A stretch of 64,000 nucleotides of DNA from positions 112,377,783-112,441,782 of the forward strand of contig NC_081406.1 of NCBI RefSeq assembly GCF_030272615.1. Reading direction: 5' to 3'. The stretch comes from Cryptomeria japonica (taxonomy: Eukaryota > Streptophyta > Pinopsida > Cupressales > Cupressaceae). Every line of letters begins with the position of its first letter. Within the stretch, counting starts at the first letter, position 1. The notes under the pieces were generated by a model that had not been told where the DNA came from, did not search any database, and saw only the letters and a program-made list of their open reading frames with translations. The position numbers were made by a program, and so were the translations under genes. This document shows positions 1-10,675 of the stretch, in pieces.

Positions 1-342
1 ATTGCCAAAACCAGGATGAAGCTAAGCCAGGAAGACCACTGAACTGCTGCAGGATCGGGACCCTGTCCACTGCCAAAAATAGAAATATGTCATACTGCAA
101 CTTACTAAAAATAGTAAGTCATGAACTACTGCTCCGAAAAGCATGATCTTCGCACCCAGTGACAGAGCATGGAGAGCTCAGTAGGACAGTATCACCAAAA
201 CGGCCAACCCCTGACTTACTAAAAATAGTAAGTTCTCGCCTCATCAATGCTTGACCATCATTCTTTATTCCACCTAGCCTACGGGTCTCAGGAATAGGCT
301 AATGGACCACTAGAAAGACATCAACAAGAAGGGGACATTACA
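1..342 (-). mobile_element. Family-A LTR, 5' head fragment (inverted)
   Basis: Read on the minus strand from 342 it starts TGTAATGTCCCCTTCTT, like the LTRs at 705 and 23735, and continues through the same landmarks (the reverse of the 'ggtccattagcctattcc' stretch). It carries two copies of a 20-bp palindrome at 100-119 and 214-233. The left part runs off the window, so length and partner LTR are unknown. The same inverted fragment type recurs at 41089-42380. No coding sequence. Confidence 0.8.
100..119. repeat. 20-bp palindrome of family-A LTR
   Basis: ACTTACTAAAAATAGTAAGT: 8-bp arms around a 4-base AAAA spacer. Further full copies lie at 214-233, 23965-23984, 35333-35352 and 35437-35456, with one-mismatch copies near 42141 and at 42250. 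It occurs only in the U3-like part of family-A LTRs, usually as a pair about 100 bp apart. Role unknown; it could be a protein-binding site or a stem-loop. Confidence 0.85.
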
Positions 343-699
343 AAACACTACACACCATATTCCACCATTCCTTAGCGAGAGATGAAAACATTTATAGGCT
401 ATATGATTCAACAAAAGAAAACACATGAAGGCAACAACTCAATTTATTGTGCAGGCATACATAGGAGCACCATGACAATAAAGCAACTTCAGGCATCTTG
501 AGTGAACATGAAATTCACATAAGCTAACAGCCACAACAAATATAGGTATTTTTGTCAAGGTAATAATGATTTATAACTTTATACCAAAGAAGAAAAACAA
601 TAAGCAGTAGAGTTCCATGTCCATGTTTCTTTAAACTATTTTTCATAAAGGACACCAAATTGCATATGACCAATTTTCTCTTTAGTGATGGAATAGAAC
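343..699. other. Unassigned non-coding stretch
   Basis: AT-rich sequence between two family-A LTR pieces. I see no long ORF, no RNA gene and no repeat that recurs in the window. It is the left flank of the family-A insertion, since TTTAC at 700-704 is duplicated at 26164-26168. Confidence 0.5.
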
Positions 700-704
700 T
701 TTAC
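700..704. repeat. Target-site duplication TTTAC (left) of element A
   Basis: TTTAC directly precedes the LTR start at 705 and recurs at 26164-26168 just after the 3' LTR end. The matching 5-bp duplication shows that 705-26163 derives from one insertion, although it now contains about 18 kb of later insertions. Confidence 0.85.
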
Positions 705-3024
705 TGTAATGTCCCCTTCTCCGCAGTGATTAGTTCAGTTGGCCATTAGCCTAGTTCGAAGGCTCGTAGGCTAGTTGGGAGCAGAAATTAGGGTTTTCTA
801 TTTTCTAGGAGGATTCTTTGGTGTTTTCAAGAGGTATATGTGGGAATTTGACAGTTTGGATTTTGGATTCCTTCTAGGTTTTCAGAGAGCTTCAGGATGG
901 TTCGACATGCATCTGCAAGCAGGATGTCAGCAGGCCTGTTCAAATGGCTATTTCCGGCAGGTCAGTCTGAGCAGTTGGTCTTTTATAGCATTTTTTGTGC
1001 TATTCTTGGCAAGGATTCTGCAGCTCAGCTCAGTGGCTATTTCTGGTAGTATTATTTTGGAAGGATCCTGTATTCACTCAGATGACTATTTTTAGCAGTT
1101 CAGTTTAGAGCCCCAACTCAGTTCAGTTTTGGTAATTTCGAGCACTTCAGTCTCTAGCTCAATTTGGCAATAATCAGTATTTAAGAAGGTATTTTTAATA
1201 TATTAATACCTTATGTATGAGGTATTAATATTTGATTATTTTATGAATGGACGACTTAGGAAGGGAGAAAATATTAATTTTATCCCGAGCCTATTTAGGC
1301 GAAATTTGCATGACTTCAAGGGGGTCGTCATGGTGTTAATAATTAAATTATAACTCAAGGCAAATGGGGCGATTTTCTAAGTATATTGCCTTAATAATAT
1401 TTTTTATTTGGAAGTCATAGTTGGGCGCCCACTTTACACTTTATTTAATGACACATATTTATTAAAAAGGGCAATTTTGGGTGAATGTGAATTGGGCGAA
1501 CTTGTGCAAGGAAATGAAATGAAATGCAATGCCAAATGTGGATTAAATGGAATGGCATTTGGTTTGGGAGTATTTGGAGTGCATTTCAATTTGAATTTGG
1601 CTGGCAAAAAGTTATAAGTGACTTGGACTCTCATTTTGGCATTCAGAGAAAATATATTGTTATGCTGTCGGAATGACTCCAGACAATCTTCGAGGGTGAA
1701 TACCTCCTAGGGCTCTTGACAGACTTCGAGTGTGAGATATCACTCCTAGCTGTGATTGGATCTTCTGAATGTGTGGTTTGATTTTAGTGTGCATTTGCAT
1801 ATTTTTAGTGTGGTGTGGATTTCAGTGTTGTTGGTTTTTGGTGTGGCTATAGCACGTTTTAGTTCATAACTCTCAATTCGTGTGTCAGATCATTCTGGGT
1901 AGTGGCTCGTTCTCTTCCTATGCCACAGGCAATCAAGTTTGTAAGTTTGTAGAGCTTAATGTTGAGTATTTAATTTTTAAATGCAAATCGTACTTCTTTC
2001 CTAGCAATACTATGCTGGGCTGCCTGGGAATGCGTGCATAAATTCATTTGGGGGTTTTGGGTGCAATTTCTTGGTTCTAATCTCATCGCATGTCTTGTAT
2101 CTCTCATTTGCATCCATTTGGGGGTAATTTCGTTGAGTGTGAATAGAGTTACGAGCATTTTTGGGAGTTTCTAAGTTGTTGGTCTGTGTGTTTCCAGTGC
2201 ATGGGTTGCATATCAAAATCTGAAAAATTGTTAGTTTGGAGTGTTCCCTTGTGTGGAGTTAGTTTTAGAGTGTGTGGATTCTATGGAGTGTGTTTAAAGA
2301 TAATTTGATTGTGTGGGGAGTGATTTAGAAGTGTTTGTGAGGATTTTAATGTTGTTGGTCTGTATTTCCAGCCTGTTGTTCATTCATATCAGATTTAGTT
2401 TTGGGGGGTTGAAGTTGGTTTTCAGGTGTGTGAGTCTATGGGTGTGGTGTGAAGAGTCTTGGTAATAAGTTGCAGCTGTTAGTTTGGGTTTTGACATTTG
2501 AATATCCATGATGAATCATATTGTAATGCTTGTTAGTAGTACTAACAACAATTTATTTGAACTCTCTTAGTCCCATTGCATAAGTGGAAGAGGCTGGCCT
2601 TGCCGCCTAGTTTGGATAATGATTCTAGTAATTTTGTAATTCATGTTTGCATTGTAAGGCTGATTAGTAGTACTAACAATTATATACTTGGATTGTTGTT
2701 CTTTGGCCCATTGCATAAGTGGAAGAGGTTGGCTTGCCACCTTCTTATCTATTGTAATTTTGTCCTTCCGCTGAATAAGCAGTTGAGTTGATTGTAATCT
2801 CATTTTCAGTCTTCCCGTTGAATAAGCGGTGGAGTTGATTGCTATTTCATTTCTAGTCCTCCCGCTGCATAAGCGGTAGAGTGATTGTTCTTCAGTTCTT
2901 GCATTATCCTTGGCTGGTTTACCGTCAAGTGATTTTTAATATTCTCCATATCCCGCTAAAAAGTGGAAGGGGTTGGCTTGCTTCCAAGCATTGTATTATT
3001 TCCAGTTATTTGAAGCTAACGATC
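705..3024 (+). mobile_element. 5' LTR of element A (3' end lost)
   Basis: It is colinear with the 3' LTR from TGTAATGTCCCC to 'gctaacgatc', where the nested family-B unit begins at 3025. Relative to the 3' LTR it lacks the block with two 20-bp palindromes (23951-24080) and has a block around 1180-1330 that the 3' LTR lacks, so the LTRs differ by indels as well as substitutions. This implies an old insertion or recombination between copies. The open frames seen here, such as 775-1095, are not conserved in the other LTRs and are not counted as genes. Confidence 0.85.
2567..2975 (+). repeat. Stem-loop cluster in family-A LTR
   Basis: Six short imperfect hairpins with a CCGCT-gaata-AGCGG core (for example CCCGCTGCATAAGCGG near 2861) are spaced about 45-140 bp. 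Each is followed by variants of 'ggagttgattg' or 'ggaagaggctggcttgcc'. The same cluster occurs in the 3' LTR (25548-25960) and in the third LTR copy (43420-43700), so it is a family feature. The upstream pair 'cccattgcataagtggaagagg' (2574, 2708) belongs to the same series. Confidence 0.7.
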
Positions 3025-3891
3025 TGTTGACGTGTATTTTGTACACAATCATACACAGAATAAAATAACCAAGGGTACCTTATCCTCTCTTGAATAAAAT
3101 CTCTAATTGCTGAAGATATCGCAAGAAGGATCAGTTAGGGTGACTTCAATGTTCTTTTAAGTAGGGTCTCTACGTGTGGATAAGCACCAGTGGTCGTTGT
3201 GATTGCTATTTCATCAAGGGGTCTTACGTCAAATCCGAACTGCAGGAACAGGATTTCCTAATACTAATAAGTTCTCAAAAAAGATCAAAAGAGCAGGGCT
3301 TGCAAGAGATAAACTCTAATCTAATCCTAAGAATGACTCAATGTGGACGAGACTTGGCAAAATTCTACCAACTCCAATACTGCCATAAAATAACAACTCA
3401 ATTGAAATTGATGCGATCTTCTAAGGTAACAAATGATTTCTTCAATTCCTCAAGGATCATGGACACTGCCATAAAGGCACATATCCAAGATACAACAACG
3501 ATTGAAGGTTTAAGTGATTCAAGTTTCTCCAGTTGACCACGCAAGGCATTCCTACAATCAGCAAGAAGCTAGTGGTTTGGAAAGTGAATCTCACCGACGA
3601 TCAAGTCCAACACTTTGTCCTTCAAATTAAAACACTACTTTGATTGAGAATGATTCAAGAAAACGAACAACCATGAAGATAACCACAAGAGTTGCAATAA
3701 AACACCATAACTTCAATATTTTATTGATCTCAAAGCCATCATGAACAACAATTGTTTGAAATTCCCTCTTCAAAGCTCAATCTTGCTACAAAATACTTGC
3801 TTCTATCAAATTGTTAATCTCTAATCACTAATGCTGATATCTAATCTCTAGTTTCTAGTTTTTCTATATGCAAAATGAAAAGAAATGAGGG

Positions 3892-3899
3892 TATATATA
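3892..3899 (-). promoter_or_regulatory. TATA box near the telo-box, copy 1
   Basis: TATATATA, readable on both strands, lies 66 bp from the palindromic telo-box at 3966-3983. The equivalent site is TATTTATA at 18605 in copy 2 and TATATAAG/TATATAAA at 61196 and 63329 in the ORF-less relatives. The ORF-sense reading gives the better consensus across copies, and an AATAAA follows about 160 bp later, so this is probably the U3/R promoter. Confidence 0.6.
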
Positions 3900-3965
3900 G
3901 CATCCTCAATTACAATGAACGGTCCAGATCAAAAAAGAAGATCAATGGCCAAGATTATGACACCT

Positions 3966-3983
3966 AAACCCTAATTAGGGTTT
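3966..3983. promoter_or_regulatory. Palindromic telo-box
   Basis: AAACCCTAATTAGGGTTT is an exact 18-bp palindrome made of two head-to-head telo-box motifs (AAACCCTA). The telo-box is a known plant cis-element bound by TRB/Myb-type and Pur-alpha proteins. Exact copies lie at 18523-18540, 61114-61131 and 63247-63264, always about 65 bp from a TATA box. Confidence 0.8.
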
Positions 3984-4095
3984 ATTACAAATAGTCCCCT
4001 TTTTACTGAACAATATTAAATGCATAGCCAAATATTAAATTTTGGCACAAAAATCTAGGAGACATAGACCAATGACAATTAAGGTGCCATGTCAT

Positions 4096-7000
4096 CTATA
4101 ACAACCTTTCTTCTAGAATCTTATTCCCTTTCCAATGCTCTTTTTTAGCATATGCAATGAATCTAGATACGATTCCTTCGATCTCAGCAATTGGAATCTC
4201 GGGAAGATTCCTCATTCGTTCTTCCAAGTGGATGACCTGATCGAAAGCCTTGAGGAGAGTTGTGTCCCATTCAGGTTCAAGTTCTTTGGTCTTCTCAATT
4301 AGGAGCATGGTAGCAAACATCTGGTCCCGTTGCTCATCTGTAATAACATTTTCATCTTTGCAAAAGATGATCTTGACTCTTTCTTCCAATTCTTGTAAGT
4401 CCACATCTGTCTCAACTTCGATCCTCCTGCCAAGAATGGTACGTAGTACCCCAAACACTTTATCCTGGATCGGGTGAATAACCTCCTCAACATGATTGCA
4501 TCTAGTACTAATGTCCTCAAAGAGAACTTCCTTCATCTGGAGTAAAGTCGACCACTGAAGTAAACTATGAGGCCCTCCATCCACTATCTTTTCTTGTGCT
4601 AGGACCTTTCTTGATGTTTGTCTGATTACTTGCAGGACAGGAATGATAACATCTTTAGTATGAGCAAAGGCGGCTATCGTTATCATCAAGTTGTGGATGA
4701 TCTCAAGAACCTGGATAGCTCGGTGAATAGTCTGCATCATCCCTGTTGCAAATTCCTTAGCAACTACATGAGACTTGTCAATCCAAGAGCTCATAAGCTG
4801 GACCAAACTCCTGACTCTCTCTGCCTCACCAACTGACTCAAGGGGGAGTGCCTGCGTAGGAAATACTGCTGGATCCTGACGCCTCAAAGGCTGATTGAGA
4901 TGGCTAAAGTAGCCTCTCCAAGCACTGACCTCTCGCTCAAGCTTTCTATTCTTTTCCATTTCTTCTCTAAGCTTGTCCTTAAGTGCCTCAAATGAATCAG
5001 TGGCCTCATCCAATGTTTGCTCGGCTGTGAGTGGACCAAGCTCAAATGTTTCTACATCATACTCCTCTGCAAGGATTTCACCTTCATACTTGTCCACTGC
5101 TGGTGTAGCTATCTGCAATTTTCTGGATCCTGTCTCATCTCTGATCATCTTGGACATTTTAGTGGCCTTCCTCCTTTTTGTCATTTCCTGAGAATTTCCG
5201 ACAAGGCTCTCTAAATCAATCACATTATCTTCGTCCTCAATTACAATCACCCTTGTCAGTCTCTCCTTTAACCAATCTGGAATGGCAGATCTTGTTTCTC
5301 TAACTTGTATCTCCTTAAACAATGTTTCTTCTTCTCTGAGAGGAGATGTTACTTCGTTATCATTCTTGTCTCCATGTAACTCATTGACTTGGAGAGATCG
5401 ACTTGATGAGCGTTGAGTTGCCTGTCCTCCTTCCTGTTTATCGTTCTGTACCATTGATTCCATAGACCCCTCCATTTCAAGTGTCCTCTTCTCTTGTCGA
5501 GAAGATGTGCCGGATGAACGATCTCGGTTGGCCTCTTGCTTCTTCTTGGAGGATTCTCTTTTCTCAGGCCTCTCTTTTCTCGTTGAGCCTCTAGGATGGG
5601 GATTGCCTTCACTTACACTTCGGAGGTTGCCTTCGCTTGCGCTTCTGGTATTAAGATTACCTTCACTTACACTTGCTCCACCTTCAGCTGGTCTTTCCTC
5701 CAAAGTAAAAGTCATAGATATACCTTGCTCTCTCAACTTCTGATGCTGCACATCAACCCATCTGCGAGTACAAGACAAAATTGGAGCCATCAAAGCATCT
5801 AGATCCACAATCTCGGGTTCATTCCAATCTAGCCTCACTGATTTGCTTTCTCGATCATAAGATGATTGGAGATGTCTGCCACTGTCCTGAGCTTGGTTGG
5901 CCACTCTATAAATTTTGCATTTCCTGATGAAGTCTAAAGGTAATCTGGAATGCATCTTTCTTTTCACTTCAAGATCATCTGAGAGATTCATCATAAAGTC
6001 CTCTATCTGAAACTCATGCTTGTATTTTCTTCCGACTGTCTCCTCTATATGCCCATAAGGATCAAAACTCTCTATCAAAGCAAAGAATGAAAATGAATAT
6101 AAAGCTAACTCCTTTTCTGCATCATCCATGGCTAGAGCATTAGGGCATACCTCAACTAAATTTCCTAGTATGATAGGCACAGGAACTCCATTTCCATGTC
6201 TATGTCTGAATGCCTTCACATAAGCTGCCAACTGTCTTGTTACCTCAAGTAACACTATTCTGTCTGTCGGATATCTAGGCAACATGTAGGGAGGTGAAGG
6301 ACATCCATGAACTCTAATATAAGTAAATTTCGGAAATTGGATGAACCAAGCACCGTACCTCTTTACTAGCTCTTGTGCATCCTGTGATAGCCTATTGTGA
6401 ATTCCGCCTTGCAACGTCCTGGTGATGTTCATCGTGAAGGTATCATTAACTAACTTGTAGTTACTTCCTGGCAGATGATGCAAGTGAACATAGGAATCAC
6501 AGACTCTGACCTCGCCGGGTCCTCTTCCAATCACTCCTCTGTGAGGTAGTCCTGCGTACTCAAAGCTCCTGATCAAGGCATATATGACGTATGAACTCAT
6601 ATGGAAGGACTTGGTAGCCTTCAGTCTCCTCAACTGTACGTCCAAGCAATGGCTAATCATTCTAGCCCAATGAATTGTTCCTTTTCCCTGAACTATCACT
6701 TGGATGAAGTAGAACATCCACTTCTCGAAATAGAAGGCTTGAGGGGCACCTGTGACTCGGTTGAGCAGTGTTATCAAATCTCTGTATTCCTCCTGGAAGT
6801 CAATCCTGTGTGGTGTATTCGGAATCTTGCTCAGGCAAGGACGACTCTTGAGTAACCAGTTCTTATTGATGATGCTTAGGCAAGTGTCTGGATCATCTTC
6901 GTACATGGACCTGGCTCCTTCTATGCTTTTGTAGATCATATCTCTGTGCTCTGGCAGATGAAAAGCCTCACTTATAGCCTCCTCTGAAAGGTAAGCCAAA

Positions 7001-7320
7001 GTGTTTCCCTCCTTGGACACGATCGATCTGGACTGTGGATCATAATGGCGAGCACACTCGATCATCAACTCATGGCACTGGATTGCTGGAGGGAAGCCGA
7101 CCGCCTTAATGATGCCACTTTCAATTATTCTCCTGGCGACAGGTGATGGCTTGCCAATGTAAGGGACCTCTCGAAACTTCTTCGTACTGAAGTTCCCCAA
7201 GTTAGTATCTCCAATGTTGCTCCACTTCGACACGATCTTGGTCTCGACTTCTTCGTTCTTTTGATCTTCCTTCATGAGGGCTGGACGACTGGTGGATGCT
7301 CCCGCCTTCGGGGTCGCCAT
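4096..7320 (-). CDS. LTR-encoded protein of unknown function, copy 1 (1074 aa)
   Basis: The frame is open for 1074 codons. I chose the ATG at 7318-7320 (MATPKAG...) rather than the upstream ATG at 7363-7365 because the bases between lie in, and just after, a predicted intron acceptor shared with copy 2. Visible layout: N-terminal globular region with GDTNLGNF (about residue 36) and AAGFPPA-like VGFPPAIQ (about 72); a signature KRYGAWFIQFPKFTYIRV (about 320) followed by LPRYPTDRIVLLEV; a basic, Ser-rich linker with three SEGN repeats and a likely nuclear signal (about 548-600); an acidic VIEDEDNVIDLESLVG (about 690); a short coiled coil EALKDKLREEMEKNRKLERE (about 774); a helical C-terminus. 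No catalytic motif of RT, integrase, protease or transposase is visible. It may be one of the extra ORFs known from plant Tat-type Ty3/gypsy elements, but I cannot assign a domain. Confidence 0.85.
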   Translation of the reverse strand: MATPKAGASTSRPALMKEDQKNEEVETKIVSKWSNIGDTNLGNFSTKKFREVPYIGKPSPVARRIIESGIIKAVGFPPAIQCHELMIECARHYDPQSRSIVSKEGNTLAYLSEEAISEAFHLPEHRDMIYKSIEGARSMYEDDPDTCLSIINKNWLLKSRPCLSKIPNTPHRIDFQEEYRDLITLLNRVTGAPQAFYFEKWMFYFIQVIVQGKGTIHWARMISHCLDVQLRRLKATKSFHMSSYVIYALIRSFEYAGLPHRGVIGRGPGEVRVCDSYVHLHHLPGSNYKLVNDTFTMNITRTLQGGIHNRLSQDAQELVKRYGAWFIQFPKFTYIRVHGCPSPPYMLPRYPTDRIVLLEVTRQLAAYVKAFRHRHGNGVPVPIILGNLVEVCPNALAMDDAEKELALYSFSFFALIESFDPYGHIEETVGRKYKHEFQIEDFMMNLSDDLEVKRKMHSRLPLDFIRKCKIYRVANQAQDSGRHLQSSYDRESKSVRLDWNEPEIVDLDALMAPILSCTRRWVDVQHQKLREQGISMTFTLEERPAEGGASVSEGNLNTRSASEGNLRSVSEGNPHPRGSTRKERPEKRESSKKKQEANRDRSSGTSSRQEKRTLEMEGSMESMVQNDKQEGGQATQRSSSRSLQVNELHGDKNDNEVTSPLREEETLFKEIQVRETRSAIPDWLKERLTRVIVIEDEDNVIDLESLVGNSQEMTKRRKATKMSKMIRDETGSRKLQIATPAVDKYEGEILAEEYDVETFELGPLTAEQTLDEATDSFEALKDKLREEMEKNRKLEREVSAWRGYFSHLNQPLRRQDPAVFPTQALPLESVGEAERVRSLVQLMSSWIDKSHVVAKEFATGMMQTIHRAIQVLEIIHNLMITIAAFAHTKDVIIPVLQVIRQTSRKVLAQEKIVDGGPHSLLQWSTLLQMKEVLFEDISTRCNHVEEVIHPIQDKVFGVLRTILGRRIEVETDVDLQELEERVKIIFCKDENVITDEQRDQMFATMLLIEKTKELEPEWDTTLLKAFDQVIHLEERMRNLPEIPIAEIEGIVSRFIAYAKKEHWKGNKILEERLL

Positions 7321-7328
7321 CGTAACGC

Positions 7329-7528
7329 CTACACAACATTTCATAATAAGTAATAGATTTTGCAATGTATAAACATAGATTAGATTAGAGATTGAATTTA
7401 GGAAACTTCATGATAAGTCTGAGTTATCATTTCCTAAATTCGATTGAGCTATAGGAAATTCAAAATTTCAAAATTCAAAATTTAAGATCAATATTCAAAA
7501 TTCAAGACAAGGGAAGACTTTGCCATAC
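7329..7528 (-). other. Predicted 5'-UTR intron of ORF copy 1
   Basis: On the minus strand a donor GAG|GTATGG at 7528 and an acceptor TTGTGTAG| at 7329 enclose 200 bp, ending 8 bases before the chosen ATG. Copy 2 has the same donor and acceptor (14991-15196, 206 bp), and broken copy D keeps a similar GTTGTGCAAG just before its ATG. Conservation in both intact copies supports the intron and the start choice. Confidence 0.55.
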
Positions 7529-7811
7529 CTCACTTGAGAGCTAACTCTAAAAATGCAAAATAAGGAAATCGCCTAGGCAAAAAAATCGAAATTTGAAGTA
7601 TCAATGCGATCCTCCTCTAGCAAAGGCGCCTTCCTTGTCAACTTCACCAACTTTTGGGGTCTTCAACGTCTTGATGGCAAATTCGCTCCACTTGAACACA
7701 AACCAAGTTCGCACTCCCCTTTGAATGGAAATTTCGCACCTTGTAATTGTCTTCTCCAAATTGCATGCAAAGGATGATTGAATGATGTTTTAAAATGCCA
7801 TATCACACCCC

Positions 7812-7820
7812 CTTTATATA
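7812..7820 (-). promoter_or_regulatory. TATA box upstream of ORF copy 1
   Basis: The minus strand reads GCGCTTATATAAAGGGGG about 490 bp upstream of the ATG. The matching site in copy 2 is GCGCTATTTATAAGGGG (14561-14570). This would give the ORF its own promoter inside the LTR. Confidence 0.6.
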
Positions 7821-8146
7821 AGCGCTTACCTCCTTAATTACCTTTAGGCCGACTTTTGGAAATAAGGCAAAATAAAAACAAATTTTAAATAAAAATGGAG
7901 GCCGACTTTGTAAAATATAGAAAATAAAACCCAAGCGCTCCAATTAATTAATTAAAATGCCTTTATAATTAATTATTTCGATTTTTTAAAAGGCAAAATT
8001 AAAATTAAATGCCTTGTGCGCACCCATTAAATGCTAATTTTAATTAAAAAATACCAAGATTTATCGAAATTTAGCATTTAATGCAATTTTGAAAATGATG
8101 TTAGCGCCAAAACATGGGAGATGTAAGGGATACAAACCATATCACT

Positions 8147-10225
8147 CTGGTCCCTGGGAGAGGGACAGGAGTGATTTAGCATTTTGCTCTTGAATTTCTC
8201 ACCTTTTACGTTCAAAACCACTTCCTCTACGTTGAAACTGGCATCTTCATTGGGAATCTTGAATTTGATCGATTCAATGTTGTAGATGAATGCCTCTTAA
8301 GATCATTATCGCCCTAGTCCCTGACTGAGGGACAAGAGCGAACTTGCATTTACTCCTTGGTCTTTGCCTCCTTAATCACTAATTTATATCACAAGGCAAG
8401 TAACAACTTTATTCTTTCATTCCACGCATACTTACTTGTCCTTTACAAAGCAAATTCGATATTTGAGTGTTTATCGCCCTGGTCCTTGACTGGAGGACAG
8501 GAGCGAACTTTGAATTCTAGCTCAAATTTGTCATCTTTTAACCTTAACTCCTTGTTCATCACCTTTCAAATGACGTTTCGGATCTTGTGTAACCTTGCTT
8601 TGATGTGATCTAGGAAGAAAAATGATTGATTTTATGAATATCGCCTTGGTCCTTGACTGGAGGACAGGAGCGATTTTGCCTCTTTGCTCAAGTTAGTCAC
8701 TTTTTGACGTTTGATTCCTTGCTTATCATCTTCCCAAAGATATTTTCGACCTTGTGCGACCTTGCCTTGACGTGGTTTTTGAAAGAAATGACCAGTCTAG
8801 TGAATATTGCCCTGGTCCTTGACTGAAGGACAGGAGCGAACTTTAGCCTATGGTGCAAATCCTCTGTCATATTGATATCAAATTGTCTTCAAGGCGTAAA
8901 ATGGTGCCTCTTACTCCTTGAGTGTTTGAAATGGAAGTGATACCTCAAAATTAAGCACATTTGCATATTTTGCTCTGGTCCCTGACTGAGGGACAGGGGC
9001 GAACTTGGGTAATTTCATCACTTTTCATGGTCCTAGCAATGTTGTTCCTCTTCGAGACATTTCCAATATCATTGCCGCCTTGTACCTTGGCTTGGAGTGG
9101 TTTAAACTTGGAGGAGAATATTAGATAGCCTTGATTTCGCCTTGGTCCCTGGCTGAGGGACAGGAGCGAACTTTCACTCATAAGCTCATTCGTGCTTTGC
9201 CAACTTTCAAACTTGTTTTCAACGGACTCATTATGCTCCCCTTCACTTACCTTTGACATGGAATTTGCTTCATCTTGGTGAGAAATTTGTCTAAGGAAGA
9301 AATTGCTCTGGTCCCTTGGAGAGGGACAGGAGCGCCTAGGACAAAATAGGCTTCACTGGCATCTTGCACTCTTCAAAATTATATTCAATGGATTCGTTAC
9401 GCCTCCTTTTACTTGCCTCAAACTTAAAAACTCACTTCACCTTCGCCAAAACTTGTCTTGTGGAAGAATCGCTCTGGTCCCTTGGAGAGGGACGGGAGCT
9501 ATCATTAAAATTCGCCCTGGTCCCTGGCAGAGGGACAGGAGAGATTTTGCTTCTAGGGCCAATTTTTTCCTTCGAGGTGCAACCAAATTATATTCAACGA
9601 GTAAAATGTACCTCCCTTGTTCTTCTCAAATCGCGAAATCGTTCAAATCTTTCAAGGACAAGGCAATTTTGGATTTCAAGCTCCGGTCCTTCAATGAGGG
9701 ACAGGAGCGATTTTTCTTCATAGCATGTTTCCTTGTTTGTAAATTTCTTCAAATTATATTCAATGGACAAAAGACGTCCTCCTTTATCTCTTCCAATCCA
9801 AAAATCGTCTTGGTCCTGCAAGGACAGTGAAATTTTGAGAAACAAGCTCCGGTCCTTCAGTGAGGGACAGGAGCGATTTTTGTCCTTGAGGGCAAATGTT
9901 CAACTTTTCATTGCAAACGACTCAATCCTGGTACTCTATCATGTTGATTTCACCTTCCATTACGTCCGTGACGCTTCAATTTGATCAAAATGAGGTCAAA
10001 ATGGTCCAAGTGAGTCATTTCGCCCTGGTCCCTGGCTGAGGGACAGGAGCGATTTGGCCTCAAACTTCAAAAATTTGCCATTTGTAAAACTCAAAATCCT
10101 CAAAACTTTCGATTCACGTTCAACTGCATCTCCTAGCGACCCTGCATAAGATAAATGAAACAAATTAATAACCAAGATGCACAAAATTATGATTTTCGCC
10201 CTGGTCCCTGGCTGAGGGACAGGAG
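8147..10225. repeat. Hairpin array of family-B LTR, copy 1 (about 166-bp period)
   Basis: Fourteen imperfect inverted repeats of the form CGCCCTGGTCCC...GGGACAGGAGCG (about 31 bp each) start near 8147, 8310, 8467, 8640, 8807, 8972, 9138, 9305, 9471, 9512, 9680, 9847, 10020 and 10197. Apart from one 41-bp step and the first one, spacings are 157-177 bp. The spacers are poorly conserved while the hairpins are well conserved. Open frames crossing the array (such as 9303-9830) come from its composition and are not genes. Confidence 0.85.
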
Positions 10226-10675
10226 CGATTTTGCTTCCACAGGCTAAAATATCAAGATTTTAGGACCTCAGCCACTTCACAAGGCAAAATTAGGCCATTT
10301 CCAATGCCTGGGATCAATTATCAAAATTTCCAAAATTCGGCCAAAATCACTCAAACAAAATTTCAAAATTCCATCATCAACACTTAGGCAAAATTTGGAC
10401 TTGCTTTCAAAATTCTGACTGAACCTAGACAAACTTACTTGACCCCTTGACAATTCACCCTACTTCAAAATTGCATCTTACGAGAGGTAGCTCAACAATT
10501 ACTCAAAATTGGACTGGACTCTGGCTTAAAATCATCAAAACGAAAACCCTAAGGCTTAACCCTAATCCAGACGACTGACTCACCTACTCAAAAGCAGAGA
10601 GAGAAACAGGCAAAACCGAGCAAAAAGAGGGGGTCCCCATTTTAATGGGGCGATGTGTGAAATGGTCACAACATC

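Larger units (their letters stand above)
3025..10673 (-). mobile_element. Family-B LTR unit, copy 1, carrying an intact ORF
   Basis: This 7.65-kb unit has ends (in ORF direction, minus strand) TGTTGTGACC at 10673 and CACGTCAACA at 3025. Its outer end sits directly in the family-A LTR after 'cgatc'. In ORF order it contains a hairpin array, a TATA box, a 5'-UTR intron, a 1074-codon ORF, a palindromic telo-box, a second TATA box, a polyadenylation-like AATAAA and an 850-bp tail. Copy 2 (12006-19468) is colinear. The inner end is followed by a primer-binding-like site (10676), so this copy is a true LTR of an element rather than a solo copy. Confidence 0.85.

Noticed and set aside
775-1095. 106-codon ORF in the 5' LTR of element A
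   Set aside because: Not kept open in the 3' LTR (23805 onward) or in the other family-A LTRs.
3174-3536. 120-codon ORF on the plus strand in LTR-B copy 1
   Set aside because: The matching stretch in copy 2 has no equivalent frame; it is LTR tail sequence with splice- and promoter-like motifs, not a gene.
3966-3983. Interstitial telomere repeat
   Set aside because: Only one inverted pair of AAACCCTA units; it is a regulatory-type palindrome repeated at a fixed LTR position, not a telomeric tract.
4618-5802. Plus-strand ORFs opposite the 1074-aa gene
   Set aside because: Shadow frames of the minus-strand ORF; similar shadows occur opposite copy 2.
9303-9830. 175-codon ORF on the plus strand
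   Set aside because: It lies across the hairpin array, repeats the array unit in translation, and is not conserved in frame in copy 2.
8147-10225. CRISPR-like regularly spaced repeats
   Set aside because: Repeats are imperfect and spacers of about 135 bp are too long and partly related to each other; the DNA is a plant LTR, with no cas genes.
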